64,000 bases of DNA from Gracilibacillus timonensis (GCF_900086715.1 NZ_FLKH01000012.1:620001-684000); one strand, 5' to 3'. Shown: positions 18,126 to 27,087, numbered from the stretch's first letter. A program made the numbers and translations. The notes: generated by a model not told the origin, from the sequence alone.

Positions 18126-18236
18126 TTATGTTAGATAAGCGCTTCATGGTGATCGGTCTCTATTAAAAAATGATATAATATTGCGTCGTACATGTTTTAG
18201 CCTAGGATGCATACAATATGGGCAGAGGTGATCAAC

Positions 18237-18569
18237 ATGGAAAAACGACAATATTATGTGAACATAGGAACAAAAGAAATATCCCAAATTCCATATGGAA
18301 ACAACGCTACTTATACGATTAAGGCAACCGGTGAAGAGGTCTTTTTATTAAGAGAAAAATTTAATGAAATACAACAGGATGAGATGGGCACGTTCGTCCG
18401 CTCCCACATCCCTTTTATGCAATACCATCAAGATCCTGAGAACCAAGAATATGACAACGATTTGCAAGAGATATACCAAATGATTTATCAACTAGCGACT
18501 CCTGAGACAAGACAAGCACTGCAAGAATCGGGGATGAAAATCGATGGAAATGAATTTTTAAAAGATTAG
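18237..18569 (+). CDS. Conserved Bacillaceae protein of unknown function
   Basis: A 110-residue, acidic, soluble protein beginning MEKRQYYVNIGTKEISQIPY. I do not recognise a catalytic motif. It contains an N-terminal beta-rich part (to about residue 50) and a C-terminal helical part (LQEIYQMIYQLATPETRQAL). AGAGGTGATC precedes the ATG at 18237; the frame is open ten codons further upstream without a ribosome site. It lies just before ytkD, 95 bases apart, and may share its transcript. Similar Bacillaceae proteins are sometimes labelled hydrolase without clear support. Confidence 0.7.
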   Translation: MEKRQYYVNIGTKEISQIPYGNNATYTIKATGEEVFLLREKFNEIQQDEMGTFVRSHIPFMQYHQDPENQEYDNDLQEIYQMIYQLATPETRQALQESGMKIDGNEFLKD

Positions 18570-18663
18570 TTTCGGCATCAGATTAGGCGGCAACGGTAAT
18601 AGTAAACCTTATTATCGTTTGTAAACATTCGCATTTGTCGAAAGAAAAAGGTAGTATAGAGAT

Positions 18664-19137
18664 ATGAAAACTTTTTATGATTATTATCACAATAAGGTGC
18701 AACTTTCTTTGGATAAGCAACAACGATTCGAGTCAAATCCAAGACATGTATGGGTGATTTGTCGTTATCAGGATCAATGGCTGCTCACCAAACATAAGGA
18801 TCGAGGATTAGAATTTCCAGGTGGAAAGGTGGAGTCAGGCGAATCTCCGCAGCAGGCTGCTATTAGGGAGGTTAGAGAAGAGACTGGCGGACAAGTACAA
18901 AATATTCAATTAATCGGTCAATATTATGTGTCGGGAAAAAAAGAAAAGCTAGCAAAAAATATTTATTTTGCCTGGATCGATCGACTGGATGTACAATCCA
19001 CTTATTTTGAGACAAACGGACCTGTGTTGTTACCGACGATTCCTTCCAAGGTTAAGGATAATCCTCAGTATAGTTTTATTATGAAAGATGATGTACTGAC
19101 CCATAGCTTAGCGTATATTGAGCATCATCTATCATAA
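18664..19137 (+). CDS. ytkD: Nudix nucleoside triphosphatase YtkD
   Basis: A 157-residue Nudix hydrolase. The Nudix box is split as GGKVESGESP and REVREETGG (about residues 58-80) with all metal-binding glutamates. It matches B. subtilis YtkD, which hydrolyses (d)NTPs including 8-oxo-dGTP and protects against mutation (known family). B. subtilis ytkD is also in the menaquinone/metK neighbourhood. The ATG has a weak upstream GGTAGT site, so translation may be modest. Confidence 0.85.
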   Translation: MKTFYDYYHNKVQLSLDKQQRFESNPRHVWVICRYQDQWLLTKHKDRGLEFPGGKVESGESPQQAAIREVREETGGQVQNIQLIGQYYVSGKKEKLAKNIYFAWIDRLDVQSTYFETNGPVLLPTIPSKVKDNPQYSFIMKDDVLTHSLAYIEHHLS

Positions 19138-19214
19138 AAAGAAGCGTTATGCACGGGTTGTTCTGATTAAAAAAAGGCTGCAACCCGTCCGGTTCTTTAT
19201 CGCTAAACCAGGCT

Positions 19215-19480
19215 AGATATTATACTCCTGATAAGATGAATGATGTGAAGTAGCAGGTCCATCTATTCCTGACGGTTTGTCAGTGTTAGGAAGAGTGCTG
19301 CGGAAATAGTTCCGCTTGTACCTACAAGTGCATAAGTCAACAAGCGATGCGAGCAAAGAATGTTCTTATCGAGTTTTCTATGCCGCGAGACAAGCTTTAG
19401 CGAAGGGCTTGGCCGGAGCGTTGTTATGCATACAATCTCTCAAAATAATGACTGGGCTACTTCACGGCACTGCGATTCAT
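19215..19480. repeat. Intergenic repeat related to the 9821-10092 element
   Basis: GATAAGATGAATGATG, then TGAAGTAG, near 19229-19252 resembles the ends of the 272-bp element. GTTTGTCAGTGTTAGGAAG (19275-19293) and GGAAATAGTTCCGCTT (about 19302-19317) repeat its core. GGGCTTGGC (19405) and the following GTTGTTA recur at 50205-50226. Short frames here are not genes. The rest of 19481-19851 shows no gene and no S-box riboswitch. Confidence 0.6.
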
Positions 19481-19851
19481 TTAAATTCTTTCCAAATCCT
19501 ATTGTATCAAGAGAGTTATCCTTTCTTGGCTTGTATAACCATTTTTTAGTATGGACCATCCATTAAGCTGGATAAGGTCCTCATTTTTTTGTTGGAAACT
19601 AGTCAGATAATCCGTGACGTCCTCCCAGAGCACTTGCTCAGCCCATGTAAATGATCGAACGGCTCACATAAAAAATGGACGACTTAATGAGCTTCATCCC
19701 ATTGGCTTTCGTTAATTGTTTCGTGCATTTTTTGCTAAAACGTTGTATAGTGAAAGGTATAGGTTTATTCATAAAATCCATAAAGCAGACTTTTACATAT
19801 AGATAGTACAGGAAAGTCTTAGTGATTGATCATAGGGAGGATGCTAGAAAG

Positions 19852-21051
19852 ATGACGAAAAATCGACGTTTATTTACATCAGAATCGGTAACAGAAGGAC
19901 ATCCGGATAAGATATGTGACCAGATTTCCGATTCTATCTTGGATGAGATACTTAAAAGTGATCCCAATGCCAGGGTAGCTTGTGAAACAACCGTTACTAC
20001 CGGTTTGGTCTTGGTTTCAGGTGAAATCTCCACAACAACCTATGTGGATATTCCCAAAATTGTGCGGGATACCATTAAAGATATTGGCTATACGCGGGCA
20101 AAATATGGCTTTGACGCAGAAACTTGCGGTGTGTTAACTGCAATTGATGAGCAATCTCCAGATATTGCCGGAGGTGTGGACAAGGCGTTAGAAGCTCGGG
20201 AAGGCAAGATGACAGAAGATGAAATTGAAGCAATTGGTGCGGGAGATCAAGGCTTGATGTTTGGCTATGCCAGTAATGAAACATCGGAATATATGCCATT
20301 ACCGATTAGTATGGCACATCGTTTGGCTAAGCGTTTAGCAGATGTGCGCAAAGATAAGACATTAGCTTATTTGCGTCCAGACGGAAAAACACAAGTCACC
20401 GTGGAATACGACGAGAATAACCAGCCAAAACGGATTGATACGATTGTTGTTTCCACTCAGCATCATCAAGATATTACTTTGGAGCAGGTGCAAGCTGATA
20501 TAAAGGCACACGTCATTCAACCGGTTGTGCCCAAGGAATTATTGGATGATCAGACAAAATATTTTATTAATCCAACCGGTCGTTTTGTGATTGGTGGACC
20601 TCAAGGGGACGCAGGTCTAACAGGGCGTAAAATTATTGTCGATACATATGGTGGTTATGCCCGTCATGGTGGCGGAGCGTTCAGTGGAAAAGATGCCACC
20701 AAAGTCGATCGATCGGCGGCATATGCGGCGCGTTATGTGGCCAAGAATATTGTAGCGGCTGGTTTAGCAGAAACGTGCGAAGTGCAATTTGCCTACGCCA
20801 TTGGAGTAGCCCAGCCAGTTTCGATTTCGATTGATACGTTTGGCACGAGTGACTATTCGGAGGAAGCTTTGGTTGCTGCCGTGCGCGAGCATTTTGATTT
20901 GCGTCCAGCAGGTATTATTAAGATGCTGGATTTGCGCAGACCGATTTATCGCAACACAGCTGCCTACGGTCATTTTGGGCGTACAGATGGAGACTTCCCT
21001 TGGGAAAAAACAGACAAAGTAAAGGCGCTTCAAGCTGCCTTATCTCGATAA
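19852..21051 (+). CDS. metK: S-adenosylmethionine synthetase
   Basis: A 399-residue methionine adenosyltransferase making SAM from ATP and methionine; full length. Motifs: [12 protein letters not shown] near 18, [12 protein letters not shown] near 120, and the glycine-rich [18 protein letters not shown] near 268. GGAGG lies 11 bases before the ATG at 19852; upstream in-frame codons lack support. It is monocistronic and ends in a strong terminator. In B. subtilis metK is under a SAM riboswitch; I looked for the conserved S-box blocks in 19480-19851 and did not see them, so control here may differ. Confidence 0.97.
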   Translation: MTKNRRLFTSESVTEGHPDKICDQISDSILDEILKSDPNARVACETTVTTGLVLVSGEISTTTYVDIPKIVRDTIKDIGYTRAKYGFDAETCGVLTAIDEQSPDIAGGVDKALEAREGKMTEDEIEAIGAGDQGLMFGYASNETSEYMPLPISMAHRLAKRLADVRKDKTLAYLRPDGKTQVTVEYDENNQPKRIDTIVVSTQHHQDITLEQVQADIKAHVIQPVVPKELLDDQTKYFINPTGRFVIGGPQGDAGLTGRKIIVDTYGGYARHGGGAFSGKDATKVDRSAAYAARYVAKNIVAAGLAETCEVQFAYAIGVAQPVSISIDTFGTSDYSEEALVAAVREHFDLRPAGIIKMLDLRRPIYRNTAAYGHFGRTDGDFPWEKTDKVKALQAALSR

Positions 21052-21053
21052 GA

Positions 21054-21106
21054 TAAAAAAAGGTTGTGACGCAGCGTTAGAATAAACGCCGTCACAACCT
21101 TTTTTA
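21054..21106. terminator. Bidirectional terminator between metK and ytoA
   Basis: AAAAAAGGTTGTGACG pairs with CGTCACAACCTTTTTT across an inner AGCGTT / AACGC(C) loop region, serving both convergent genes. Confidence 0.93.
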
Positions 21107-21628
21107 TCAATCTGTCTGCTCGATAGTCTTTTTGTATTCTTGCGCTTTTTCTGCATATTCGGCTTGAATCCGTTTCATCTCTGCTATATCTTCCTCAGTT
21201 AAATCACGCACTACCTTGGCCGGACTGCCAAAAGCAAGTGTGCGAGGTGGAATTTTCTTTCCAGGTGGTACGAGACTACCTGCGCCGATAAAGGCTTCTT
21301 CACCGATCTCTGCTCCATCTAAAATAATGGATCCCATACCAATTAAGGCCTTTTCCCGAATAATAGCGGAATGTAACGTTACTTGATGTCCAATGGTTAC
21401 ATGATCTTCCACGATCAAGGGAAGATCAGGGCTCTGGTGCAATAAAGACAAATCCTGAATATTGCTATAGCTGCCAATACGAACTGGGGCGACATCGCCT
21501 CTAATCACCGCCTGGAACCATACACTACTGTGTGCACCAATTTCTACATCCCCTGTTATCACCGCATCCGGTGCTACAAAAACTGTTTTATCGATTACAG
21601 GCCATTTTCCTTTATATTGATAGTTCAT
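21107..21628 (-). CDS. ytoA: Gamma-carbonic-anhydrase-like hexapeptide protein YtoA
   Basis: A 173-residue left-handed beta-helix protein built of hexapeptide repeats (VFVAPDAVITGDVEIG, then SSVWFQAVIRGD). Three histidines in the right places (LLHQ, IGHQVTLH) could bind zinc as in gamma-class carbonic anhydrases. A C-terminal helix packs the trimer. The ATG at 21628 follows AGGAGG. Convergent with metK, as is the B. subtilis ytoA neighbourhood. Catalytic activity in Bacillus homologues is unproven, so carbonic anhydrase is a family label only. Confidence 0.83.
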   Translation of the reverse strand: MNYQYKGKWPVIDKTVFVAPDAVITGDVEIGAHSSVWFQAVIRGDVAPVRIGSYSNIQDLSLLHQSPDLPLIVEDHVTIGHQVTLHSAIIREKALIGMGSIILDGAEIGEEAFIGAGSLVPPGKKIPPRTLAFGSPAKVVRDLTEEDIAEMKRIQAEYAEKAQEYKKTIEQTD

Positions 21629-21712
21629 TTGTGTTAACCTCCTATATAGCTAGTCCTATTTATATGATATCATATTTAAGCGTGTAATTATGCAAAAAGT
21701 GAGGGAAACAAA

Positions 21713-22783
21713 GTGTCCGTTAAAGTCCCAGCAAGCGCTACTTTATTAATGAAAAATGTTTATCGAAAAGTTTTTCCTGAAGTAAATAATCAATTGGCTT
21801 ACTGGAAAGAAAGAGCAAGTCAGATACCTGACCCAGAATTACGCACGCAAGCATTAGCGAGCATTCGTGATAAGAAATTTCATTGCCAGGGCGGCAGTGT
21901 TTATAGTATGCTAGCGGGCGAATATTGGCAGGAAGCGATTCGGTTTATTGTCGCCTATCAAACGATCAGTGATTATTTGGACAATCTGTGTGACCGCAGT
22001 ACCTCCTTGGATCCTACTGATTTTCGTATGTTGCATCAATCCATGGAAGACGCACTTTCTCCAGATAACAAGGTACAGAACTATTACCACTATCGAATGG
22101 AGCAGGAGGATGCAGATTATCTGAAGGATTTGGTGTTAACCTGTCAAGCTGTTGTACGTTATATCCCTAATTACCGCTTGTTTCAACACCATGTACTAGA
22201 ATTGGAAGGGATGTATAGTGACTTACAGGTACACAAACATGTCACGCATAGTGAGCGAATTCCACGTTTGGAAAAATGGTTTGGAGAGTATCAAGAAAAA
22301 TGGCCCATGTTGACTTGGTATGAATTCTCAGCCTGTACAGGTTCGACATTAGGTATTTTTTGTATGGTGGCATATGGATTGACTAATGAGTTAACGAAAG
22401 AATTATCTGAGCGTATTTTTTCGAGCTATTTCCCATTTTTACAAGGTTTACATATTATGCTCGATTATTTTATTGATCAACAAGAAGATCAAGAAGAAGG
22501 TGACCTCAATTTCTGTAACTACTATGCCAATGAGCAAGAATTAGAGGAGCGATTGATCTATTTTGTTGAACAAACCAACCAGATGATGCAGGAATTACCT
22601 GACTCTACCTTTCATGAGATGGTACAGCAAGGACTGGTTGGACTTTATTTGGCCGATCCAAAAGTGAAAAAAATGAGTCAGTATCAAGCCTTAGTCAAAC
22701 GATTAATCCAGGCAAGCGGGCGTAAATCGTCGTTCTTTCACTGGAATATTCGGGTGTACAATCGTTTAGCGGGTAAAGGGTAA
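21713..22783 (+). CDS. ytpB: Tetraprenyl-beta-curcumene synthase YtpB (DUF2600)
   Basis: A 356-residue all-helical class-I-like terpene cyclase. The family's aspartate-rich motif appears as DYLDNLCDR near residue 88, and further acidic patches (DYFIDQQEDQEEGD) near 250. The B. subtilis enzyme converts heptaprenyl diphosphate to tetraprenyl-beta-curcumene, a C35 sesquarterpene (known). The start is GTG at 21713 behind GAGGG. The next gene, ytqB, converges with it. Its substrate comes from the same heptaprenyl pool as menaquinone, a functional link to the nearby men genes. Confidence 0.88.
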   Translation: MSVKVPASATLLMKNVYRKVFPEVNNQLAYWKERASQIPDPELRTQALASIRDKKFHCQGGSVYSMLAGEYWQEAIRFIVAYQTISDYLDNLCDRSTSLDPTDFRMLHQSMEDALSPDNKVQNYYHYRMEQEDADYLKDLVLTCQAVVRYIPNYRLFQHHVLELEGMYSDLQVHKHVTHSERIPRLEKWFGEYQEKWPMLTWYEFSACTGSTLGIFCMVAYGLTNELTKELSERIFSSYFPFLQGLHIMLDYFIDQQEDQEEGDLNFCNYYANEQELEERLIYFVEQTNQMMQELPDSTFHEMVQQGLVGLYLADPKVKKMSQYQALVKRLIQASGRKSSFFHWNIRVYNRLAGKG

Positions 22784-22824
22784 ACAAGCATCAGCGTGTT
22801 AAGAAGCGCTGGTGCTTGTTTTTT
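22782..22824. terminator. Bidirectional terminator between ytpB and ytqB
   Basis: AAACAAGCATCAGCG pairs with CGCTGGTGCTTGTTT (one G-U pair), followed by T. The right half encodes the final residues and stop of ytqB. Confidence 0.9.
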
Positions 22825-23371
22825 CAATCGCAAGAATAAAAGGCGGGTGATTTCGCTGGTTAATAAATTGATATTGCAACACTTGGTAATTTTTTTGATC
22901 CAGTTGTTGGCAGTACGAAAGCAATTGATCTCGCTCGTCTGCTCCACCGGGGTGTCCGTGATAAATAACCAGTACAACACGTCCATTTTGCTTTAAAACA
23001 GATAAGATGGTATCAACGGCGCTGATCGTGGTTTTCGGCAAAGTGGTGATGGAATGATCGGCTTTTGGCAGATAACCGAGGTTAAAAATTGCCCCAGCAA
23101 TCGGTTGTTGATCGAGATATTGTTCGATATGCTGATGCCCGTCATGGATGATCTCGACTTGTTTCATATTTGCGTTTGAGACTAATGAACGCGTGTTTTC
23201 AATCGCCTGCTCCTGAATATCAAAGGCATAAACCTTTCCTTTTTCTCCGACAAATTGGGCTAATTTTAAGGTGTCATGACCATTCCCGCAGGTAGCATCA
23301 ATGGCAAGATCTCCGGGTTTTAGAGTGTCTGCTAATAATTGATGGGAAAATTGGATAACAGATTGCAACAA
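22799..23371 (-). CDS. ytqB: Class I SAM-dependent methyltransferase YtqB
   Basis: A 190-residue Rossmann-fold methyltransferase. SAM motif I is AIDATCGNGHDTLKLA (near 24), motif II is VYAFDIQEQAIENT, and an FNLGYLPKADHSITT segment carries the putative catalytic loop. This matches YtqB, an rRNA-methyltransferase-like protein of Firmicutes. The start is TTG at 23371 with AGAGGAG close upstream. It converges with ytpB on a shared terminator. The RNA target is not shown by the sequence. Confidence 0.85.
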   Translation of the reverse strand: MLQSVIQFSHQLLADTLKPGDLAIDATCGNGHDTLKLAQFVGEKGKVYAFDIQEQAIENTRSLVSNANMKQVEIIHDGHQHIEQYLDQQPIAGAIFNLGYLPKADHSITTLPKTTISAVDTILSVLKQNGRVVLVIYHGHPGGADERDQLLSYCQQLDQKNYQVLQYQFINQRNHPPFILAIEKTSTSAS

Positions 23372-23473
23372 GGATACTCCTCTCTCTATTTACTCCTGCT
23401 TAGTTTAACAAATCAATCTCGAAAAGTGTATGATTTTTTCTGAATTCCTCACACTATAACAGAGGTGATCATG

Positions 23474-23755
23474 ATGGCAACAAGGGATTCCATTGATCGC
23501 TTGCTGGAAGAAGGCCAGCAGTTGGTGCAGCAGGCGGAAGAACAATTAGAGCTGTCTAATAGAAATAATTTTATCATGGATGAAGAATATACGAGTGCCC
23601 ATGTGGAGCTGGAGGCGTTGGCCCAAAGAATTGAGCGTGTCTTGCAAAGCGCTAACCCACAACAGCGAGAGCAACTTCAGCGATTCCAATTCATCGTAAA
23701 TGAAAAGCTCAATGATTTGATTTTAGATCAAACCGATGTGGAACGTTATCAATAA
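23474..23755 (+). CDS. ytzC: DUF2524 protein (YtzC-like)
   Basis: A 93-residue, almost wholly helical protein rich in Glu and Gln (LLEEGQQLVQQAEEQLEL), fitting DUF2524, whose B. subtilis member YtzC lies beside ytqB. Function unknown; the heptad pattern suggests a coiled coil. Three in-frame starts exist; 23474 has the best spacing (eight bases) to AGAGG, with ATG at 23471 and GTG at 23465 as alternatives. Confidence 0.78.
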   Translation: MATRDSIDRLLEEGQQLVQQAEEQLELSNRNNFIMDEEYTSAHVELEALAQRIERVLQSANPQQREQLQRFQFIVNEKLNDLILDQTDVERYQ

Positions 23756-23771
23756 AATAAAGTAAAACGTT

Positions 23772-23801
23772 ATGCAGTGAGGAGATTTTTCCTCACTGCA
23801 T
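23772..23801 (+). terminator. Hairpin after ytzC
   Basis: A perfect 12-bp stem ATGCAGTGAGGA / TCCTCACTGCAT with a short T-containing loop; the T tract after it is weak. Confidence 0.6.
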
Positions 23802-23815
23802 ATTAGTTGTGGGGG

Positions 23816-23867
23816 TAGACATTTTCTTTGTATTAGTGTACTATTTGATTAGTACACTAATACAAAG
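23816..23867 (+). promoter_or_regulatory. Promoter with overlapping 17-bp palindromic operator
   Basis: A -35 TAGACA (23816-23821), a 17-base spacer and -10 TACTAT (23839-23844) form a good sigma-A promoter. The operator is a perfect 17-bp inverted repeat, CTTTGTATTAGTGTACT (23826-23842) and its complement (23851-23867), with eight bases between; it covers the -10 and start site. The operon encodes a YtrA-type GntR repressor, so autorepression is likely. Confidence 0.85.
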
Positions 23868-23877
23868 AGGTGATGAT

Positions 23878-24588
23878 TTGTCTGTATATCAAGGTTTATG
23901 GAAAAAGGAAATCAGAATGATGCGTGGTTTTCACATATTGTTTGGTTTAGCGGTTCTTCTTATGTGGACCAGCCTGCTTTCTCAGGGTAACTGGGATTGG
24001 ATGACGTTAGTTGATATGTCACCCTTTAGTTTTGTGATCATACCAGTCGTAGTGCTTTTTAGTTTAAATATGGAAAGGCATCAACTTGCTTCTTTTTTAT
24101 TTGTGAAAAAACATTTGTCTAAACAAGTTTTGATTAAATTCGGGCATGGTTTACTGCTTTACATGTTGTACTATATTTGTATTGGATTGATGGGAATTGT
24201 TTTATTCTTCACTAATCATTTGGATGAGTCGCTATCTCACACTTTTTCGGTAGTAGGAATGGTTGGTATATACTTATTGGCGGTTTCTTTAGCGGGTGCT
24301 GTATTCATATTACTGGCATGGGTGCTCTATCAGTGGTGGAGAAAGAACCTGTTCACTTTACTAAATATCCTGCTTTTTTTCGTCCTTTTTATAGGAGCTA
24401 TAAAAGCAATGCAGTGGTTGATGGAAATAGTGAGCAATTGGTTGGTTCTAACGATTGATGTTACAGAGGTGCATGCATTGTTTGGTGATGGACAAATTTC
24501 TCTGCTTGCTGTGTTTTTGTTCATCTGCTTAAACTTTCTTATCTACCAAGTAAGTGTCATCGTGTTAAGACGCAAGGTAGAGGTGTAA
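23878..24588 (+). CDS. ABC-2-type membrane permease, first gene of GntR/ABC operon
   Basis: A 236-residue hydrophobic protein with about six membrane segments and no recognised motif. It is probably the permease half of an ABC exporter because a repressor and ATPase follow directly. The start is TTG at 23878 with GAGGTGAT upstream; the frame is open earlier but that part lies in the operator and promoter. The mRNA leader is then only about 25 bases. It is less conserved than its partners and its substrate is unknown. Confidence 0.75.
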   Translation: MSVYQGLWKKEIRMMRGFHILFGLAVLLMWTSLLSQGNWDWMTLVDMSPFSFVIIPVVVLFSLNMERHQLASFLFVKKHLSKQVLIKFGHGLLLYMLYYICIGLMGIVLFFTNHLDESLSHTFSVVGMVGIYLLAVSLAGAVFILLAWVLYQWWRKNLFTLLNILLFFVLFIGAIKAMQWLMEIVSNWLVLTIDVTEVHALFGDGQISLLAVFLFICLNFLIYQVSVIVLRRKVEV

Positions 24589-24590
24589 GG

Positions 24591-24956
24591 ATGCCACCAC
24601 AATTTCAACGGGATAAACCCATCTATTTGCAAGTTGTCGACCAAATCATTCAAGAGGTTGTCAGCGAGGAACGTCAACCTGGGGAAAAGCTGCCAGCAGT
24701 GCGTGAGCTTGCGCTAGAAACAGGTGTAAATCCCAATACGATTCAGCGTGTCTATCGTGAACTAGAAGGACGGGGGATCACGGTTACCAAACGAGGGCAA
24801 GGCACGTTTGTAACGGAAGATCGCAAACATATCGCCGCTGTTCGCGAACAATTAAAAGAGCAATATGTTACCTCTTTTATTGAGGATATGGCGGCATTGG
24901 GATTTGATAAACAGGAAATTATCGACCGGCTTAAACAGGAGGAGAAATATGATTAA
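24591..24956 (+). CDS. YtrA-type GntR transcriptional regulator
   Basis: A 121-residue regulator with an N-terminal winged helix-turn-helix (DKPIYLQVVDQIIQEV, LPAVRELALETGVNPNTIQR, GRGITVTKRGQGTFV) and a short helical C-terminal tail instead of a ligand-binding domain. This is the YtrA subfamily, whose members usually repress their own ABC operons in response to cell-envelope stress. It starts two bases after the permease stop and overlaps the ATPase gene by eight bases. The likely target is the palindrome at 23826-23867. Confidence 0.9.
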   Translation: MPPQFQRDKPIYLQVVDQIIQEVVSEERQPGEKLPAVRELALETGVNPNTIQRVYRELEGRGITVTKRGQGTFVTEDRKHIAAVREQLKEQYVTSFIEDMAALGFDKQEIIDRLKQEEKYD

Positions 24957-25605
24957 TATCCAACATTTACAAAAAAAGCGACGAGTAACCGATGCCACTT
25001 TTCAAATCGAAACGGGCAAGATCATTGGAATAATAGGTGAAAATGGCAGCGGAAAAACAACGATATTAGAAATGATCGCCGGAGTATTGCGTTCGGATAA
25101 AGGAGAAATAAATCTGCCGGCTGACCGAAGTGAAATACTCTCCTTCAGTTCTGATCAAGATTATTTTTATGACTATTTTACGGTAACACAGCTAGTGGAT
25201 TTTTATCAGTCGCAATTCGCTGATTTTCATCGCGAGAAAGCAGAAGAACTCATCGATTTTTTCTCGATACCACGACAGGAGAAGATGGCCTATCTGTCAA
25301 AAGGTCAAACGGCGCGCGTGAAATTGGCCGTAACCCTCGCCAGGAATTGTCCGTTATTTATGTTGGATGAGCCTCTGGCAGGACTGGATCCAATGGTGAA
25401 AGAAAAAATCGTGCAAGGACTGATTCGATTTATTGATCTGGAGAAGCAAAGCTTGTTAATTACGACACATGAATTATTGGAAGTAGAGGCTATTCTGGAT
25501 GAAGTAGTGGTCATGAAGCAAGGGAAAGTTATTGCCCAACAAGCAGTAGAAAATATCCGTGAAGAGACGTCGGTGCAAGAATGGCTGAAACAGATGTATG
25601 CCTGA
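24949..25605 (+). CDS. ABC transporter ATP-binding protein
   Basis: A 218-residue ABC ATPase. Walker A is GENGSGKTTI (about 28-37), the signature is a variant, YLSKGQTARV (near 112), and Walker B is LFMLDEPLAGLD. The signature has SKGQ instead of SGGQ, common in YtrB-type exporters. AGGAGG precedes the ATG at 24949. It would energise the permease at the start of the operon. Confidence 0.88.
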   Translation: MINIQHLQKKRRVTDATFQIETGKIIGIIGENGSGKTTILEMIAGVLRSDKGEINLPADRSEILSFSSDQDYFYDYFTVTQLVDFYQSQFADFHREKAEELIDFFSIPRQEKMAYLSKGQTARVKLAVTLARNCPLFMLDEPLAGLDPMVKEKIVQGLIRFIDLEKQSLLITTHELLEVEAILDEVVVMKQGKVIAQQAVENIREETSVQEWLKQMYA

Positions 25606-25616
25606 TTAAATTGATA

Positions 25617-25645
25617 TTGACAAAAACCGACTTGATTGAGATAAT
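25617..25645 (+). promoter_or_regulatory. codBA promoter
   Basis: TTGACA (25617-25622), a 17-base spacer and GATAAT (25640-25645) form a near-consensus sigma-A promoter about 30 bases upstream of the PyrR-binding sequence. Confidence 0.85.
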
Positions 25646-25674
25646 ATTTTTAATTTGATATTGGTACCTTTAAT

Positions 25675-25775
25675 TCAGTCCCGCGAGGCTGACAAGGACA
25701 ACGTGTGATACAATAGACGATAGGTGCTGTCTATTGATCGAAGGCTTCTTGTCGGTTGGGCAGGAAGCTTTTTTT
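25675..25775 (+). promoter_or_regulatory. PyrR-responsive attenuator leader of codBA
   Basis: The PyrR-binding loop AGTCCCGCGAGGCT (25677-25690) fits the consensus ARUCCNGNGAGGYU exactly, closed by TCAGTC / GGCTGA. A hairpin CAATAGAC / GTCTATTG follows. GACAAGGA (about 25691-25698) can pair with TTCTTGTC (25746-25753) as antiterminator. The competing terminator is GCTTCTTGTC (25744-25753) / GGCAGGAAGC (25759-25768) plus seven T. PyrR bound with UMP would favour termination, lowering cytosine salvage when pyrimidines are plentiful. Confidence 0.88.
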
Positions 25776-25830
25776 ATGATAAAAAATCCTGCCTGACGTT
25801 GGTACCAGTAGCTGACAAGGAGGATAAAAA

Positions 25831-27087
25831 ATGGATAAAGAATTTTCACTGCAGCCTGTACCAGCAGCACACAGGCAAGGATTTTGGCGAATGTTTGTTG
25901 TCATGTTGGGTTTTACCTTTTTCTCGGCAAGTATGTTGTCGGGTGGAGAATTAGGTTTAGGATTGACGATGTCCCAGTTTATTTGGATGGTATTACTTGG
26001 TAATTTGATTCTTGGTGGCTATACAGCTGGACTTGCCTATATGGCTGCTAAAACAGGATTATCGACACACTTATTGGCCCGTTATGCCTTTGGCGAAAAG
26101 GGTTCTTACTTGGTTTCTTTTTTATTAGGGGGAACGCAAGTAGGCTGGTTTGGTGTTGGTTTGGCCATGTTTGCCGTACCGGTTAACAAGGTTACCGGGA
26201 TAGATATGTTGCCGCTTGTGCTTATTTCTGGGGTAGTGATGACGGCTTCTGCCTTTTTTGGCATGAAGGCGCTGGCGATCTTAAGCTTTGTCGCTGTTCC
26301 AGCTATTGCCGTGTTAGGAAGTATGTCTGTTGGTATTGCTATTAGCGATTTAGGTGGTATCTCTGCCTTGTTCGACTATCAGCCGGAAACTACCTTAAGT
26401 CTAGCAGCAGCATTAACGATTTGTGTAGGTTCTTTTGCCAGTGGTGGGACATTGACACCTGACTTTACTCGCTTTGCCAATCGTAAAAAAACGGCCGTGT
26501 GGACGACGCTAATTGCCTTTTTCATCGGAAATTCATTGATGTTTCTTTTTGGGGCAGTGGGATCTATTTCCACTGGATTAGGTGATATCTCAGAGGTCAT
26601 GTTTGTGCAAGGCTTAATTGTGCCAGCCGTGATTGTCTTAGGGCTGAACATTTGGACGACCAATGATAATGCCCTTTACGCGTCTGGATTAGGATTTTCC
26701 AATATTACCAAGATTAAAAAAAGCAAAATGGTTATTTTCAATGGAATTGTTGGTACGATTTTTGCGATGTGGCTGTACAATAATTTTGTTGGCTGGTTGA
26801 ACTTATTGGGGGCTGCCTTACCGCCAATCGGGGCCATTCTATTAGCTGATTTCTTTATTCTTCGTAAAAGGAAATATCCTGATTTTCATAAAATGACGTT
26901 TCAAACGATCAGTTGGCCGGCGGTTATTGCTTGGGTTGGTGGTTTTGCCTCGGCTCAGTTCTTACCAGGTATACCTCCATTGAATGGTATTGTTGGCGCG
27001 GTTATCATTTATGTAGGATTGCGTCTAGCTGCCGATAAGTTAGGAGAAACAGACAAGCAAACGGAAATAGGAAAAGGGGTATCTTAA
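25831..27087 (+). CDS. codB: Cytosine permease
   Basis: A 418-residue NCS1 transporter with 12 predicted membrane segments, importing cytosine with H+ or Na+. The N-terminal half contains the NCS1 helix-1 segment (FWRMFVVMLGFTFFSASMLS) and a GGTQVGWFGVG stretch near 92. AAGGAGG precedes the ATG. The stop codon TAA is directly followed by the codA ATG. The upstream PyrR attenuator and the adjoining deaminase make cytosine the likely substrate. Confidence 0.92.
   Translation: MDKEFSLQPVPAAHRQGFWRMFVVMLGFTFFSASMLSGGELGLGLTMSQFIWMVLLGNLILGGYTAGLAYMAAKTGLSTHLLARYAFGEKGSYLVSFLLGGTQVGWFGVGLAMFAVPVNKVTGIDMLPLVLISGVVMTASAFFGMKALAILSFVAVPAIAVLGSMSVGIAISDLGGISALFDYQPETTLSLAAALTICVGSFASGGTLTPDFTRFANRKKTAVWTTLIAFFIGNSLMFLFGAVGSISTGLGDISEVMFVQGLIVPAVIVLGLNIWTTNDNALYASGLGFSNITKIKKSKMVIFNGIVGTIFAMWLYNNFVGWLNLLGAALPPIGAILLADFFILRKRKYPDFHKMTFQTISWPAVIAWVGGFASAQFLPGIPPLNGIVGAVIIYVGLRLAADKLGETDKQTEIGKGVS

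Noticed and set aside
19316-19566. Two short overlapping open frames
   Set aside because: They lie in an intergenic repeat shared with other loci and lack ribosome sites.
19480-19851. SAM riboswitch before metK
   Set aside because: The conserved S-box blocks (GAGGGA, AAACCC-like and GCAACC) are not found, and no matching terminator lies before the ATG.
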